From contig MFKK01000008.1 of NCBI GenBank assembly GCA_001781035.1, forward strand, positions 1 to 46,372: DNA of 46,372 nt, given 5' to 3'. The DNA comes from Candidatus Jorgensenbacteria bacterium RIFCSPLOWO2_01_FULL_45_25b (GTDB lineage: Bacteria > Patescibacteriota > Minisyncoccia > UBA6257 > GWB1-50-10). Positions 39,385 to 46,372 of this stretch are shown here, piece by piece. Under the pieces are notes generated by a model. The model was not told where the DNA came from. It worked only from the letters and a program-made list of their open reading frames with translations, and ran no database searches. The first letter of the stretch is position 1. Each line of letters begins with the position of its first letter. Both the position numbers and the translations under genes were made by a program.

Positions 39385-39590
39385 TATTTGTTGCTTGTAT
39401 TTTTGAATCTTGCTTGTTTTTGGATTCTGTTTGTATTTTTGGATTCTGCTTGTTTTTGAATCTTGCTTGTTTTTGAATCTTGCTTGTTTTTGAATCTTGC
39501 TTGTTTTTGGATTCTGCTTGTTTTTGGGCGCTGCTTCTTTTTGTTTTTGATTGTTACTTGTTTTTTTGATGCCGCTTGTTTTTGGATGTT
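39385..39590 (+). repeat. Degenerate 17-bp tandem repeat before the release factor gene
   Basis: About ten units of TTTTTGAATCTTGCTTG or TTTTTGGATTCTGCTTG; three central units are identical, and the array decays toward both ends. The period is not a multiple of three and frames are closed by stops, so it is not coding. It fills most of the 311-bp gap between the Cas2/PaaX-like gene and the release factor gene. Confidence 0.93.
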
Positions 39591-39602
39591 TTTTAGTTTT
39601 TA

Positions 39603-40361
39603 ATGGTTTGTATGGCTAACGAAAGTGCGATGCGTATTAAAAAAGTTATATTGGAGGTTCGTGCCGGCACGGGTGGAGATGAGGCAGGGCTTTTTGCTGG
39701 GGATTTGGTTCAAATGTATCGCAGGTATGCGGAAAAGCGTGGATGGAAATTTTTGGTTCTTGATGCGAGCGAGAATGCGAGCGGGGGGTATAAGACACTT
39801 GTGGGGGAGATGAGCGGTGAGGGCGTGTATGATGATTTGAAAAATGAATCCGGCGTACATCGCGTTCAGCGAGTCCCCTCTACGGAGCGGCAGGGACGCA
39901 TTCATACTTCCACCGCCTCGGTTGCTGTTTTGCCCTATGTAGAGCCGACCAAAGTTCAATTGAACGAGGGTGATTTGGAAGTTACATTTTCTCGCGCGGG
40001 AGGCCCTGGTGGGCAGAACGTGAACAAGGTGGAAACGGCTGTGAGGATTTTGCACAAGCCGACAGGCATAGTTGTCGGGTCGCGGGTGGAGCGTAGCCAG
40101 CACGCGAATCGTGAATTGGCGATGAATATTTTGCGGGCAAAACTTTTTGAATTGCAGAGAGAGCAGTCGGTTGGGTCCATTGACCAAATCAGGCGGGAAC
40201 AGATTGGGTCGGCGGATCGTTCGGAGAAAATACGAACTTACAATTTCCCGCGGGACAGGATTACCGACCATCGCATCGGCAAGAAGTGGGGAAATATAGA
40301 GAAGATTATGGACGGGGATTTTGGGAAGATCGCGAGGGAGTTTCAAGAAGGGATAAAGTAA
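39603..40361 (+). CDS. prfA: Peptide chain release factor 1, lacking the N-terminal domain 1
   Basis: 252 residues (or 249 from the ATG at 39612) against ~360 in normal RF1. It begins at the equivalent of E. coli residue ~105 ([20 protein letters not shown]), so the GTPase-interacting helical domain 1 is missing. The decoding motif is [14 protein letters not shown] (PST, a PxT form typical of RF1), the catalytic GGQ is in [14 protein letters not shown], and the end keeps [19 protein letters not shown]. An in-frame stop at 39594 and the tandem repeat block any extension upstream. It may be a genuine short factor or the remnant of a disrupted gene. Confidence 0.88.
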   Translation: MVCMANESAMRIKKVILEVRAGTGGDEAGLFAGDLVQMYRRYAEKRGWKFLVLDASENASGGYKTLVGEMSGEGVYDDLKNESGVHRVQRVPSTERQGRIHTSTASVAVLPYVEPTKVQLNEGDLEVTFSRAGGPGGQNVNKVETAVRILHKPTGIVVGSRVERSQHANRELAMNILRAKLFELQREQSVGSIDQIRREQIGSADRSEKIRTYNFPRDRITDHRIGKKWGNIEKIMDGDFGKIAREFQEGIK

Positions 40362-40461
40362 TTAATCAGTGAATTTTTTTGCGCAGCGCGAGGGGCGCTT
40401 TTGTTCGCGCGCAACTATTTAAGAATTTAAAGATGTAAACATTTCAAGTTTAGAGGACTGG

Positions 40462-41868
40462 CTAACCGTTTAGGATGTTGATGTCGTTCTGAAAGCGTTT
40501 TGCTTTTTGGGCGACCGGCTCCCCGTACACCCAGCGGTAGGTGTACCATCGTTTGCCGGAGTAGTACTGGGCGGCGGCGCAACGTTCTAGAAGAAGCTGT
40601 TTGTTTGATGGGTCTTCATTTGAATAGTTTTTGCAGGTTGTTGAATTCAGAGATTCTTTGAGGTAGAGCGCTGTCGCGGCGAAGGCGTCGGCGTTTGACC
40701 AGGGGTTTGCCGGATTGCTTCCGGTTACGCGTGAAACTTCTTTTTCATACAGCTTCCATGTGGAGGGAATGAATTGTGCGGGACCCATCGCGCCGCCGTA
40801 TGAACCGTCCCGAACGATCGGGCACGAGACATAGGCAGAACGCGAATTTTTATCTATTCCCAGTCGTTCCAGGATATTTTCAAAAATTGAAATGTCTGAC
40901 GGACGCATAACCGTTACTCCGGTTTTCGGATGAATATCGTTGTATTTGCACTGCCCGACGTTTTTTCCAAAGTTTGATTCTTGGTTTAGAATCGCGAGGA
41001 TGAAGGCGGCGCGAACGTTTGTCGCTTTTTCGGCGAGACGGGCGTATTCGTACGCCTTTTCAAACGTAAGCTCTCCTCCTCCCAGAAGCTGGAAGATTCT
41101 TGAACGTATTTGCGCCGCGGTCTCTTTTGATTTTTGGAGCAGTTTTTGATATTCGGATTCTTTTCCTTTCGTTGTCGTGAGAAGCTTTTCCTTTTCTTTT
41201 TGAGTTAGAGAGACTGTTTGTTTTTGTACTTCTTGACCGCGTTTCAGATTTTCATTATCTTCTTTCTTTAACGCCAGTTCTTCTTTCTGACTTAGGAGGT
41301 CTCCGCGAAGCACTACGATTTCTTTGAGCTGAGCGCGAAGATTTTCCTGAACGAGCGCGATATTATTTATGGCGTTAAAAAAGTCGGAAAACTTTTCGTG
41401 AGCAAGAAGGAGCTCCATAAATCCCTCCTGGTCGGATTCATCAATTGCCTGAAGCGCTTTTCCAAGCGCTTCCTTGTGAAGGTCTATTTTGTTTTCCGTT
41501 TTGTTAATTTGTTTTTGGGTTTCTATGATGTTCAGATTTACTTTTGAAATTGTTATCTCAACCGCTTTGATTTGAAGATTCAGTTTTTTGATATTTGAGT
41601 TTAAGGTGTTGATTTCACTTTTTAGACTTGTTCCCTGTTTTTGGTATGTTTGAACTTGTTTTTCCTGTTCGGCAATTTCGCGCTCCAGTTCCGCGAGGCG
41701 CGTCTCAAGATCTTCCCGTTGTTCCTTCGCGTTGCTTTCTTCCGCGCGAAGGTCGCTTAAGTCATCAGTTTGCGCGCGCGTTTTCGGAACGAGATTTCCA
41801 TTTCCAATCCCTCCCACGATCATTATCGTGATTAGAAGAAGCGCCGCGCGCGCCTTGTGTTTACTCAT
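40462..41868 (-). CDS. Secreted coiled-coil lytic transglycosylase
   Basis: About 468 residues from Met21 (41868); Met17 at 41880 is also possible. A signal peptide (ALLLITIMIVGGIGNGNLVP) is followed by ~230 residues of coiled coil (LAELEREIAEQEKQVQTYQK), similar to EnvC/PcsB-type hinges. A lysozyme-fold domain begins near residue 270, with ILAILNQESNFGKNVG carrying the likely catalytic glutamate and GAMGPAQFIPSTWKLY as in MltB-type enzymes. Several Cys residues suggest disulfides. It would cleave peptidoglycan glycan strands during division or pilus insertion. The coiled coil plus hydrolase layout suggests FtsEX-like control, but no ftsX is visible. Confidence 0.88.
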   Translation of the reverse strand: MSKHKARAALLLITIMIVGGIGNGNLVPKTRAQTDDLSDLRAEESNAKEQREDLETRLAELEREIAEQEKQVQTYQKQGTSLKSEINTLNSNIKKLNLQIKAVEITISKVNLNIIETQKQINKTENKIDLHKEALGKALQAIDESDQEGFMELLLAHEKFSDFFNAINNIALVQENLRAQLKEIVVLRGDLLSQKEELALKKEDNENLKRGQEVQKQTVSLTQKEKEKLLTTTKGKESEYQKLLQKSKETAAQIRSRIFQLLGGGELTFEKAYEYARLAEKATNVRAAFILAILNQESNFGKNVGQCKYNDIHPKTGVTVMRPSDISIFENILERLGIDKNSRSAYVSCPIVRDGSYGGAMGPAQFIPSTWKLYEKEVSRVTGSNPANPWSNADAFAATALYLKESLNSTTCKNYSNEDPSNKQLLLERCAAAQYYSGKRWYTYRWVYGEPVAQKAKRFQNDINILNG

Positions 41869-41900
41869 GTTTCTTATCATACTGGATTTTTTTATAACGA

Positions 41901-41923
41901 AAAACCCCCAACTCGGGGGTTTT
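41901..41923 (-). terminator. Terminator after rplY
   Basis: On the minus strand AAAACCCCCGAGTTGGGGGTTTTTC forms a C5/G5 stem with A/T extension just after the L25 stop codon and ahead of the transglycosylase gene, which has a TATAAA box right behind it. Confidence 0.85.
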
Positions 41924-41933
41924 AACATCTATC

Positions 41934-42578
41934 TTATTTCGCGTCTTTTTTCTTTTCCGCTTCTACAATTGGCTTAATCGCTTCTTTCTCTTTCTCCTCC
42001 TCGCTTACCGGTTCCGGCGGCGCGACCACCTCTTCTTCTTTGTGTTCCGTGAGTGTGATGATGACGGTTTCCGGCGGAACGAGAATTTTAATTTTGCTTC
42101 CCAATTTTAGGTCTTTCACGTGAATCGTATCTTTGTCATTTATGAGATGTTCCAAGGAGATTTGGATGGAGTGAGGAAGGTCGTTTGGCAGAGCCTCCAC
42201 CTCCAACTCGCTTAATACTTTTACCAAGAGGAGTCCTTGTTTTGTTCCCGGCGCCTCTCCCTCAAATTCAATCGGGATGTGGGTTTGGATTTTTTCATCC
42301 ATTCGTATCTGGTGAAAGTCCGCTGATATGAAACTTCCTTTAATCGGGTCTGTTTGAACACCTACAATCATGGTGGGAAGCGAATCTTTTTCAAGCAGAA
42401 TATTGATAACTGTATGTTCCCCAGCTTCTTTATATATATTCGCGAACTCTTTTGATGAGACGGTTATGTGTTTGTTTTCCTTATTGTGTCCGTAGATTTC
42501 TGCCGGAAGAAGCCCTTCTTTTCTAAGGGAGTTTGTTTTTTTGCCGAAAATTTCGCGGGGGAGGGCTTTTAGTTGCAT
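41934..42578 (-). CDS. rplY: 50S ribosomal protein L25 (Ctc form)
   Basis: 214 residues. The N-terminal L25 domain starts LKALPREIFGKKTNSLRKEG, with LPAEIYG as the 5S rRNA-binding entry. The TL5/Ctc C-terminal domain spans ~95-180 (HIPIEFEGEAPGTKQGLLL). An acidic, repeat-like tail (EEEKEKEAIKPIVEAEKKK) follows. The long Ctc form is normal outside gamma-proteobacteria. A 35-base element shared with the rpmE upstream region sits about 10 nt before the start. Confidence 0.95.
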   Translation of the reverse strand: MQLKALPREIFGKKTNSLRKEGLLPAEIYGHNKENKHITVSSKEFANIYKEAGEHTVINILLEKDSLPTMIVGVQTDPIKGSFISADFHQIRMDEKIQTHIPIEFEGEAPGTKQGLLLVKVLSELEVEALPNDLPHSIQISLEHLINDKDTIHVKDLKLGSKIKILVPPETVIITLTEHKEEEVVAPPEPVSEEEKEKEAIKPIVEAEKKKDAK

Positions 42579-42588
42579 ATAACCGATG

Positions 42589-42630
42589 CGAAACTACGAA
42601 TTTATCCGAATCTACAAATAGCTACGAATA
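42589..42630. repeat. ACTACGAATTTATCCGAATC element upstream of rplY
   Basis: CGAAACTACGAATTTATCCG followed by AATCTAC matches 42948-42974 exactly over at least 27 bases and resembles 38004-38040. It then breaks into CTACGAAT-type units. Confidence 0.85.
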
Positions 42631-42665
42631 CTCCGAGTGCTTTAATTTGTGTTATTTGTGTTGGG

Positions 42666-42935
42666 TTATTTCTTCTTTTTTATGGTTTTGCGGACGGTTT
42701 TTTTCGCTTTTTTCTTTTCCAGGGTTTCCGGTTTTGCTTTCGCGCGGCGGGTGGCGAAGCGTTCGGCGCGTCCCGCGGTATCTATCAGCTGTTGCTTTCC
42801 GGTATAAAAAGGATGGCAGTTGGAGCAGATTTCCACCTCTATATTTTCTTTTGTCGCTCCAATAGTAAAGGAGTGCTTGCAGGCGCACCTTATCTTCGCT
42901 TCCTTATAATAGGTTGGATGGATGTCTTTCTTCAT
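42666..42935 (-). CDS. rpmE: 50S ribosomal protein L31
   Basis: 89 residues. [19 protein letters not shown] starts the family, and cysteines in CAC...[12 protein letters not shown] form the zinc site, so this is the zinc-containing form. A lysine-rich tail ([16 protein letters not shown]) extends it. It lies upstream of rplY on the same strand, 87 bp apart, with a repeat element before each gene. Confidence 0.96.
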   Translation of the reverse strand: MKKDIHPTYYKEAKIRCACKHSFTIGATKENIEVEICSNCHPFYTGKQQLIDTAGRAERFATRRAKAKPETLEKKKAKKTVRKTIKKKK

Positions 42936-42947
42936 AATTAACCGATC

Positions 42948-42996
42948 CGAAACTACGAATTTATCCGAATCTACGAAATCTACGAATTGCTACGAA
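42948..42996. repeat. ACTACGAATTTATCCGAATC element upstream of rpmE
   Basis: Second copy of the element at 42589, in the same orientation and at a similar distance from its gene start, followed by extra CTACGAA units. Confidence 0.85.
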
Positions 42997-43037
42997 CAGG
43001 TGTTATGGTAAGGGTTTTTAAGAAGTTTTGCAAGGGT

Positions 43038-43067
43038 TTGACTTTTTTTGGGTGGGTTTGCTATGCT
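43038..43067 (+). promoter_or_regulatory. Promoter of a candidate structured RNA
   Basis: TTGACT (43038-43043), 18-bp spacer, TATGCT (43062-43067). The expected start is about 43074, and no ORF with a plausible protein follows. Confidence 0.65.
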
Positions 43068-43073
43068 TGGCTT

Positions 43074-43210
43074 GTTTGATGGAGAGCGTCGTCTCTCATC
43101 AGACGGTCGCGAGGTGTGTGTCGGAAGTAGGCAGGGGGGCTGAGGTCGCAAGGCCTATGAAGCCCTGGTTGACCGAACGTGGCACACACCAGCACTTTTA
43201 CATTTTTTTT
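43074..43210 (+). ncRNA. Candidate structured RNA upstream of the rRNA operon, identity unknown
   Basis: About 137 nt from the promoter at 43038 to a T8 tract. A first hairpin is formed by GATGGAGA and TCTCTCATC. A 9-bp closing stem GTGTGTGTC/GGCACACAC then encloses an inner stem GGGCT/AGCCC capped by AGGTC-GCAA-GGCCT, a GNRA-type tetraloop. The arrangement of closing stem, open bubble and inner stem vaguely recalls 6S RNA but is shorter; I do not see the SRP RNA core or RNase P motifs. The ORFs listed over it have no protein-like features. Confidence 0.5.
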
Positions 43211-43214
43211 CGTA

Positions 43215-43298
43215 TCGGAGGATGTTCGTTTTTCCTCCGACGGGAGATCGTGTTTATATCTCCCAAATCGTCGGGGGCGGAAACTTGTTTTCTGCCCC
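43215..43298 (+). other. Two stem-loops between the candidate RNA and the rRNA promoter
   Basis: TCGGAGGA/TCCTCCGA (43215-43240) and GGGGCGGAAA/TTTCTGCCCC (43274-43298), the second followed by a T-rich tract, so it may be a terminator. The rest of this interval shows no gene. Confidence 0.5.
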
Positions 43299-43351
43299 TT
43301 TGCGTTTTTGCTTCTTTCCGAATTTCGCCCTCATTACAGAGGGTTGTTTTT

Positions 43352-43389
43352 TTTATCCCCACACCTTCGTGAGAAGGTGTGGGGATAAA
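43352..43389. terminator. 17-bp perfect hairpin insulating the rRNA promoter
   Basis: TTTATCCCCACACCTTC pairs perfectly with its complement around GTGA. It ends two bases before the rRNA -35 box and is preceded by a T8 run, so it could terminate transcription from either side. Confidence 0.75.
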
Positions 43390-43390
43390 T

Positions 43391-43420
43391 TTGACACGTC
43401 GGGCATTCTTTCTCTACAAT
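43391..43420 (+). promoter_or_regulatory. rRNA operon promoter
   Basis: Consensus TTGACA (43391-43396), 18-bp spacer, TACAAT (43415-43420), with transcription expected from about 43427, roughly 195 nt before the mature 16S. The leader contains a hairpin GTACGGAGACT/AGTCTTCGTAC (43559-43604). Confidence 0.85.
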
Positions 43421-43708
43421 GACTCTTGCGCTTGAGGTTCTCAATAGAAAGGGCTTTGGGTGGCGGATGAACGGACTTTGACAACTTCAAATCAGCGACC
43501 AAAAAATGTAGGAGAGTTTTTTTAGTCATCCGGGATAGATACTATACGAGCGCGGATTGTACGGAGACTTACGCGGAATTATATTTCAGCGGGAGTCTTC
43601 GTACTGTCAGTTTTCTGCGTACGTTTGAGGATTTGATCCTGGTCCAGGATGAACGCTGGCGGCGTGGATAAGGCATGCAAGTCGAACGGTGTCAGTGCGA
43701 AGCACTGA

Positions 43709-43796
43709 CCGCAGAACAACGCAGAATTGACGCAGACAGTCGCGGAAGAATTTTTTTTCTGCGTAAGTCTGCGTTTGGTCCGCGTATTTCCGCGGT
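43709..43796. repeat. Palindromic insertion in 16S loop V1
   Basis: Left arm CCGCAGAACAACGCAG...GACGCAGACAG and right arm CTGCGTAAGTCTGCGTTTGG...CCGCGG are imperfect complements of about 40 nt each. Related units (GAGACTTACGCGGAA, TTTTCTGCGTACG) also lie just upstream of the 16S start. Confidence 0.85.
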
Positions 43797-43920
43797 CAAT
43801 GCTTTGCGTTGACATAGTGGCGAACGAGTTAGTAATACCTTGGAATCTACCTCCGAGTTGGGGATAGCTCTGGGAAACCAGAGGTAATACCCAATAGCAC
43901 CTTGTGCTTTGCACAAGGAA

Positions 43921-44057
43921 ATTCTAAATTCTAATCTCTAAACTCTAAACAAATTTTAAATTCAAAATCCAAATACTTAAAACAAAACGTTTTGAGTTTC
44001 GGGCGTTTGAGTTTTGATATTGTTTAGGATTTAGGAATTAGATATTAGGATTTCCTT
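43921..44057. repeat. AT-rich palindromic insertion in 16S loop V2
   Basis: AAATTCTAAATTCTAATCTC at the left is complemented by GAATTAGATATTAGGATTT at the right. The interior CTCTAAACAAATTTTAAATT and AAATCCAAAT resembles the intergenic element at 7143-7278. Confidence 0.85.
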
Positions 44058-44335
44058 GCGTAGAGCGCGAGGTTAAAGGAGCAATTTGCTCGGAGAGGAG
44101 CCTAGGTCCCATCAGCTTGTTGGTAGGGTAATGGCCTACCAAGGCTACGACGGGTAGGGGGGGTGAGAGCCCGGTCCCCAACGGCGGCACTGAGACACGG
44201 GCCGCACACCTACGGGTGGCAGCAGTCGAGAATATTCCACAATGGGCGAAAGCCTGATGGAGCGACGCCGCGTGCAGGATGAAGGCCTTCGGGTTGTAAA
44301 CTGCTTTTCTATGGGAGGAAGACGCATCTCACTAA

Positions 44336-44490
44336 GGCGAGATGCTAAATGACTAATAGCTAATTACTAATTTCTAATCAATTACTAGTGTCAATATGCC
44401 AAATGTCTAACATGTTTAGTCATTTAATCATTATGTCATTAGGGTTTGATTAGTTATTAGATATTAGAAATTAGAAATTTTAGCACCGAA
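44336..44490. repeat. AT-rich palindromic insertion in 16S loop V3
   Basis: Arms GCTAAATGACTAATAGCTAA and ATTAGAAATTAGAAATTTTA are imperfect complements. It replaces the tip of the helix between GGGAGGAAGACGC and GTGCCAGCAGCC. Confidence 0.85.
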
Positions 44491-44917
44491 CTTTAGTGAG
44501 GTGCGTTTGACAGTACCGTAGGAATAAGGGGCTGCAAACTTCGTGCCAGCAGCCGCGGTAATACGAAGGCCCCAAGCGTTATCCGGATTTATTGGGCGTA
44601 AAGAGCGCGTAGGAGGTTTGGCGGGTCTGTAGTTAAATTTCACGGCTCAACTGTGAAGCTGCTACGGAAACTACCAGACTAGAGGACGTTAGAGGCAAGT
44701 GGAACACACAGTGTAGGGGTGAAATCCGTTGATATTGTGTGGAACACCAAAGGCGAAGGCATCTTGCTGGGGCGTTCCTGACTCTGAGGCGCGAAAGCGT
44801 GGGTAGCGAAAAGGATTAGATACCCTTGTAGTCCACGCCGTAAACGATGTCCGCTGGCTGTCTCGAGTATCGACCCTCGGGGTGGCGAAGCTAACGCGTT
44901 AAGCGGACCGCCTGGGA

Positions 44918-44949
<32 letters not shown>

Positions 44950-45410
44950 AGACGGGGACTCGCACAAGCAGTGGAGCATGTGGTTTAATTCGATGGTAAG
45001 CGAGGCACCTCACCAGGGCTTGAAATTCAGATGAAGATCGTCCGAAAGGATGATTGTCTCACAAGGACATCTGGACAGGTGCTGCATGGTTGCCGTCAGC
45101 TCGTGCCGTGAGGCGTTCCCTTAAGTGGGGTAACGAGCGCAACCCCTGTTTCGTGTTATATGTGTCACGAAAGACTGCCACGTCATACGTGGAGGAAGGT
45201 GGGGACGACGTCAAATCAGCATGGCCCTTTGATGCCCTGGGCGACACACATGCTACAATGGTTGGTACAGAGGGTTGCCAAGCCGCGAGGCGGAGCTAAT
45301 CCCTAAAAACCAGCCCCAGTTCGGATTGGAGTCTGAAACTCGACTCCATGAAGTCGGAATTGCTAGTAATCGCGGATCAGAACGCCGCGGTGAATACGTT
45401 ATCGAGTCCT

Positions 45411-46372
45411 GTACTCACAAGAACCGCGCCTGGCAGGCGCGTAGACAAGAGGGTTAAAATCCCTTCCTCCGATACTCGATCGGAGCGTAGTTGAAAGGTA
45501 GTGGGATGTCGCGAGACATCTTGCGGAGGATCTGGAAACAAAGAACAGCCTATATCAAAAAAAGAGTCGCCGACCTGCGAATGTCCCCGAAAAAGAGTAA
45601 AACTCTCTCGGGGCAGGGTGGTGAGCGCAGGGAAGGTATTTCCCCGTTGGCTCGATGTAGGATGTTTAGAAGTGTTTACGCGTTAACCCAGGGAGATCTG
45701 ATGTCGTCCTCGCCAACGATTTTATATGTGTTATAATCGGTGGGCGAGGTAATGAAACTTACGCGGCGTCAGAAGTCAGCTGGATCATAGTACCCCGCTT
45801 AGCGGGAGAAGGGTCCACTCTGTGCAGAAATATGCATCACGAATATGTTCTTGGTCTTGTTGATGGAGAGGGAAGTTTTACCGTTTATATTCGGAACCCT
45901 TTGGAAGTAACAGCGCGAAAGCGACGAGTTTTGGTAGAGCCAAAATTCTACATAAAACTTGCGGAGGGAGATAAAGATATTCTTTATACTCTGCAAAAGT
46001 TTTTTTCTTGTGGAAATATCTATTTCCAAAAAGATTCTCGTCCTAATCATCAGCATTGTTATCGGTACGAAGTTTCGAAGAGAGACGACTTACGAGAAGT
46101 AATTATTCCGTTTTTTCGTAAGCATTCTTTGCGGTTTCCCTCAAAACAACGAGATTTTCTCTTGTTTTGTCGTCTTTTTCGGATGATTGAACAGGGAATA
46201 CATAAAACTAAGAATGGATTAGAGAAGATGTATCGCATAAAACAGCGTATGCACTAGAGCTCGCGTAGTGCGGGAAATCCGCTCGCTACGCTCCGACGCA
46301 AGGTCGGAGAGTCAATCTTGGCAACAAGCATTGGCTTGGGAACATCAATGTCAAGTTTCTGATAGATAATCG
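45411..46372 (+). other. Group II-like intron in 16S rRNA, truncated by the window end
   Basis: After the exon, GTACTCACAAGAA resembles the group II start GUGCGACAAGAA. CTTCCTCCGATACTCGATCG with GGAGCGTAG, then GAAACAAAGAACAGCCTATA, GAATGTCCCC, CCAGGGAGATCTGATG and the conserved CGTCAGAAGTCAGCTGGATC with CATAGTACC match what I know of domains I to IV of mitochondrial-like group II introns. A LAGLIDADG ORF occupies domain IV instead of a reverse transcriptase. Domains V and VI and the 3' exon are not in the window, so splicing competence cannot be judged. The exact 5' junction could shift a few bases because exon and intron share GTAC. Confidence 0.75.
45832..46257 (+). CDS. LAGLIDADG homing endonuclease encoded in the 16S intron
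   Basis: 141 residues with the family motif VLGLVDGEGSFTVYI (residues ~6-20) and the conserved basic strand region KFYIKLAEGDKDILYTLQKF. One clear LAGLIDADG motif is seen, so the enzyme probably works as a homodimer. FPSKQRDFLLFCRLFRMI matches the C-terminal helix of single-motif members. Such enzymes cut intron-less alleles to spread the intron and can also help splicing. The frame is intact. Confidence 0.93.
   Translation: MHHEYVLGLVDGEGSFTVYIRNPLEVTARKRRVLVEPKFYIKLAEGDKDILYTLQKFFSCGNIYFQKDSRPNHQHCYRYEVSKRDDLREVIIPFFRKHSLRFPSKQRDFLLFCRLFRMIEQGIHKTKNGLEKMYRIKQRMH

Noticed and set aside
38670-39600. A CRISPR array associated with the Cas2-like gene
   Set aside because: The two palindromes are single units 600 bp apart with a gene between them, and the 17-bp tandem repeat has no spacers. 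No cas1 or other cas gene is present.
43074-43210. Assignment of the structured RNA as SRP RNA, RNase P RNA or tmRNA
   Set aside because: GGAAGTAGGCAG superficially recalls the SRP loop, but the matching GTCAGG/AGCAG strands are missing. No RNase P GAAAGTCC motif or tmRNA tag reading frame is visible.
43028-43422. Several plus-strand ORFs of 66-114 codons before the 16S gene
   Set aside because: They overlap promoter, hairpins and the candidate structured RNA, have Phe/Cys/Arg-rich compositions typical of shadow frames, and show no conserved motif.
45760-45800. 3' end of 16S rRNA at GTCAGCTGGATCATAG
   Set aside because: It looks like the GGCTGGATCACCTCC end, but the preceding helices 44-45 are absent and the sequence fits the group II CAGAAGTCAGC...CATAGTACC block better.
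46262-46298. Domain V of the group II intron at GAGCTCGCGTAG...CTACGCTC
   Set aside because: It has a GAAA loop and a six-base lower stem, but the lower helix does not continue to the required catalytic AGC pairing. Domain V is probably outside the window.

Overview
The window looks like a chromosomal fragment of a Candidate Phyla Radiation bacterium (Patescibacteria, most likely Paceibacteria/Parcubacteria). The evidence is a 16S rRNA gene with large variable-loop insertions and an intron carrying a LAGLIDADG endonuclease, a type IV pilus locus, compact core genes, secreted repeat proteins with no clear family, and a fragmentary central metabolism. The standard bacterial code fits: TGA acts as a stop and every conserved ORF reads through without recoding. 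No taxonomic search was possible.

Layout. 1-1830: the end of an unknown gene (possibly a restriction enzyme), convergent with a LexA repressor fused to a DNA methyltransferase. 2-12.5 kb: housekeeping (CPA2 antiporter, MscS-like membrane protein, L21, RecR, DnaB, CysRS, two surface proteins, a SpoU-type rRNA methylase, DUF192, GAPDH). 12.7-20.3 kb: CapA-like protein, D-Ala-D-Ala carboxypeptidase and a non-oxidative pentose-phosphate operon (rpiB, rpe, two-gene transketolase), with an AT-rich type II restriction-modification pair sitting between the two transketolase subunit genes. 20.3-21.1 kb: a RAYT/IS200-type transposase bracketed by REP-like palindromes. 21.1-24 kb: PfkB kinase, an unknown protein and a response regulator. 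24-29.9 kb: an unusual enzyme cluster (aromatic amino acid lyase, ThiF/E1-like adenylyltransferase, histidine phosphatase, PaaK-like AMP ligase, nitroreductase) coupled by start/stop overlap to a membrane histidine kinase. 31.6-38.6 kb: response regulator, a receiver-PilB fusion, PilC and five pilin-like genes. 38.7-39.6 kb: a winged-helix/Cas2-PaaX-like gene flanked by two near-identical perfect palindromes, then a 17-bp tandem repeat. 39.6-42.9 kb: a release factor 1 lacking domain 1, a coiled-coil lytic transglycosylase, L25 and L31. 43.0-46.4 kb: a candidate structured RNA, a strong rRNA promoter, 16S rRNA with three palindromic insertions, and a group II-like intron with a LAGLIDADG ORF running off the window end.

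Two themes connect the region. First, small palindromic repeats of several families have spread through it. They lie between genes, inside variable loops of 16S, and in frame inside coding sequences (prepilin leaders, CysRS, the transposase, probably the SpoU methylase and the L21 leader). Two of the families flank a nuclease-like gene (RAYT, and the Cas2/PaaX-like protein). Second, many genes carry a TATAAT-like box only 6-9 nt before the start codon, which implies widespread leaderless transcripts. The strongest candidates for undescribed biology are the LexA-methyltransferase fusion, the palindrome-flanked Cas2/PaaX-like gene, palindromes placed just before the prepilin cleavage site, the receiver-PilB fusion next to a sensor kinase, and the lyase/ThiF/ligase/nitroreductase cluster.
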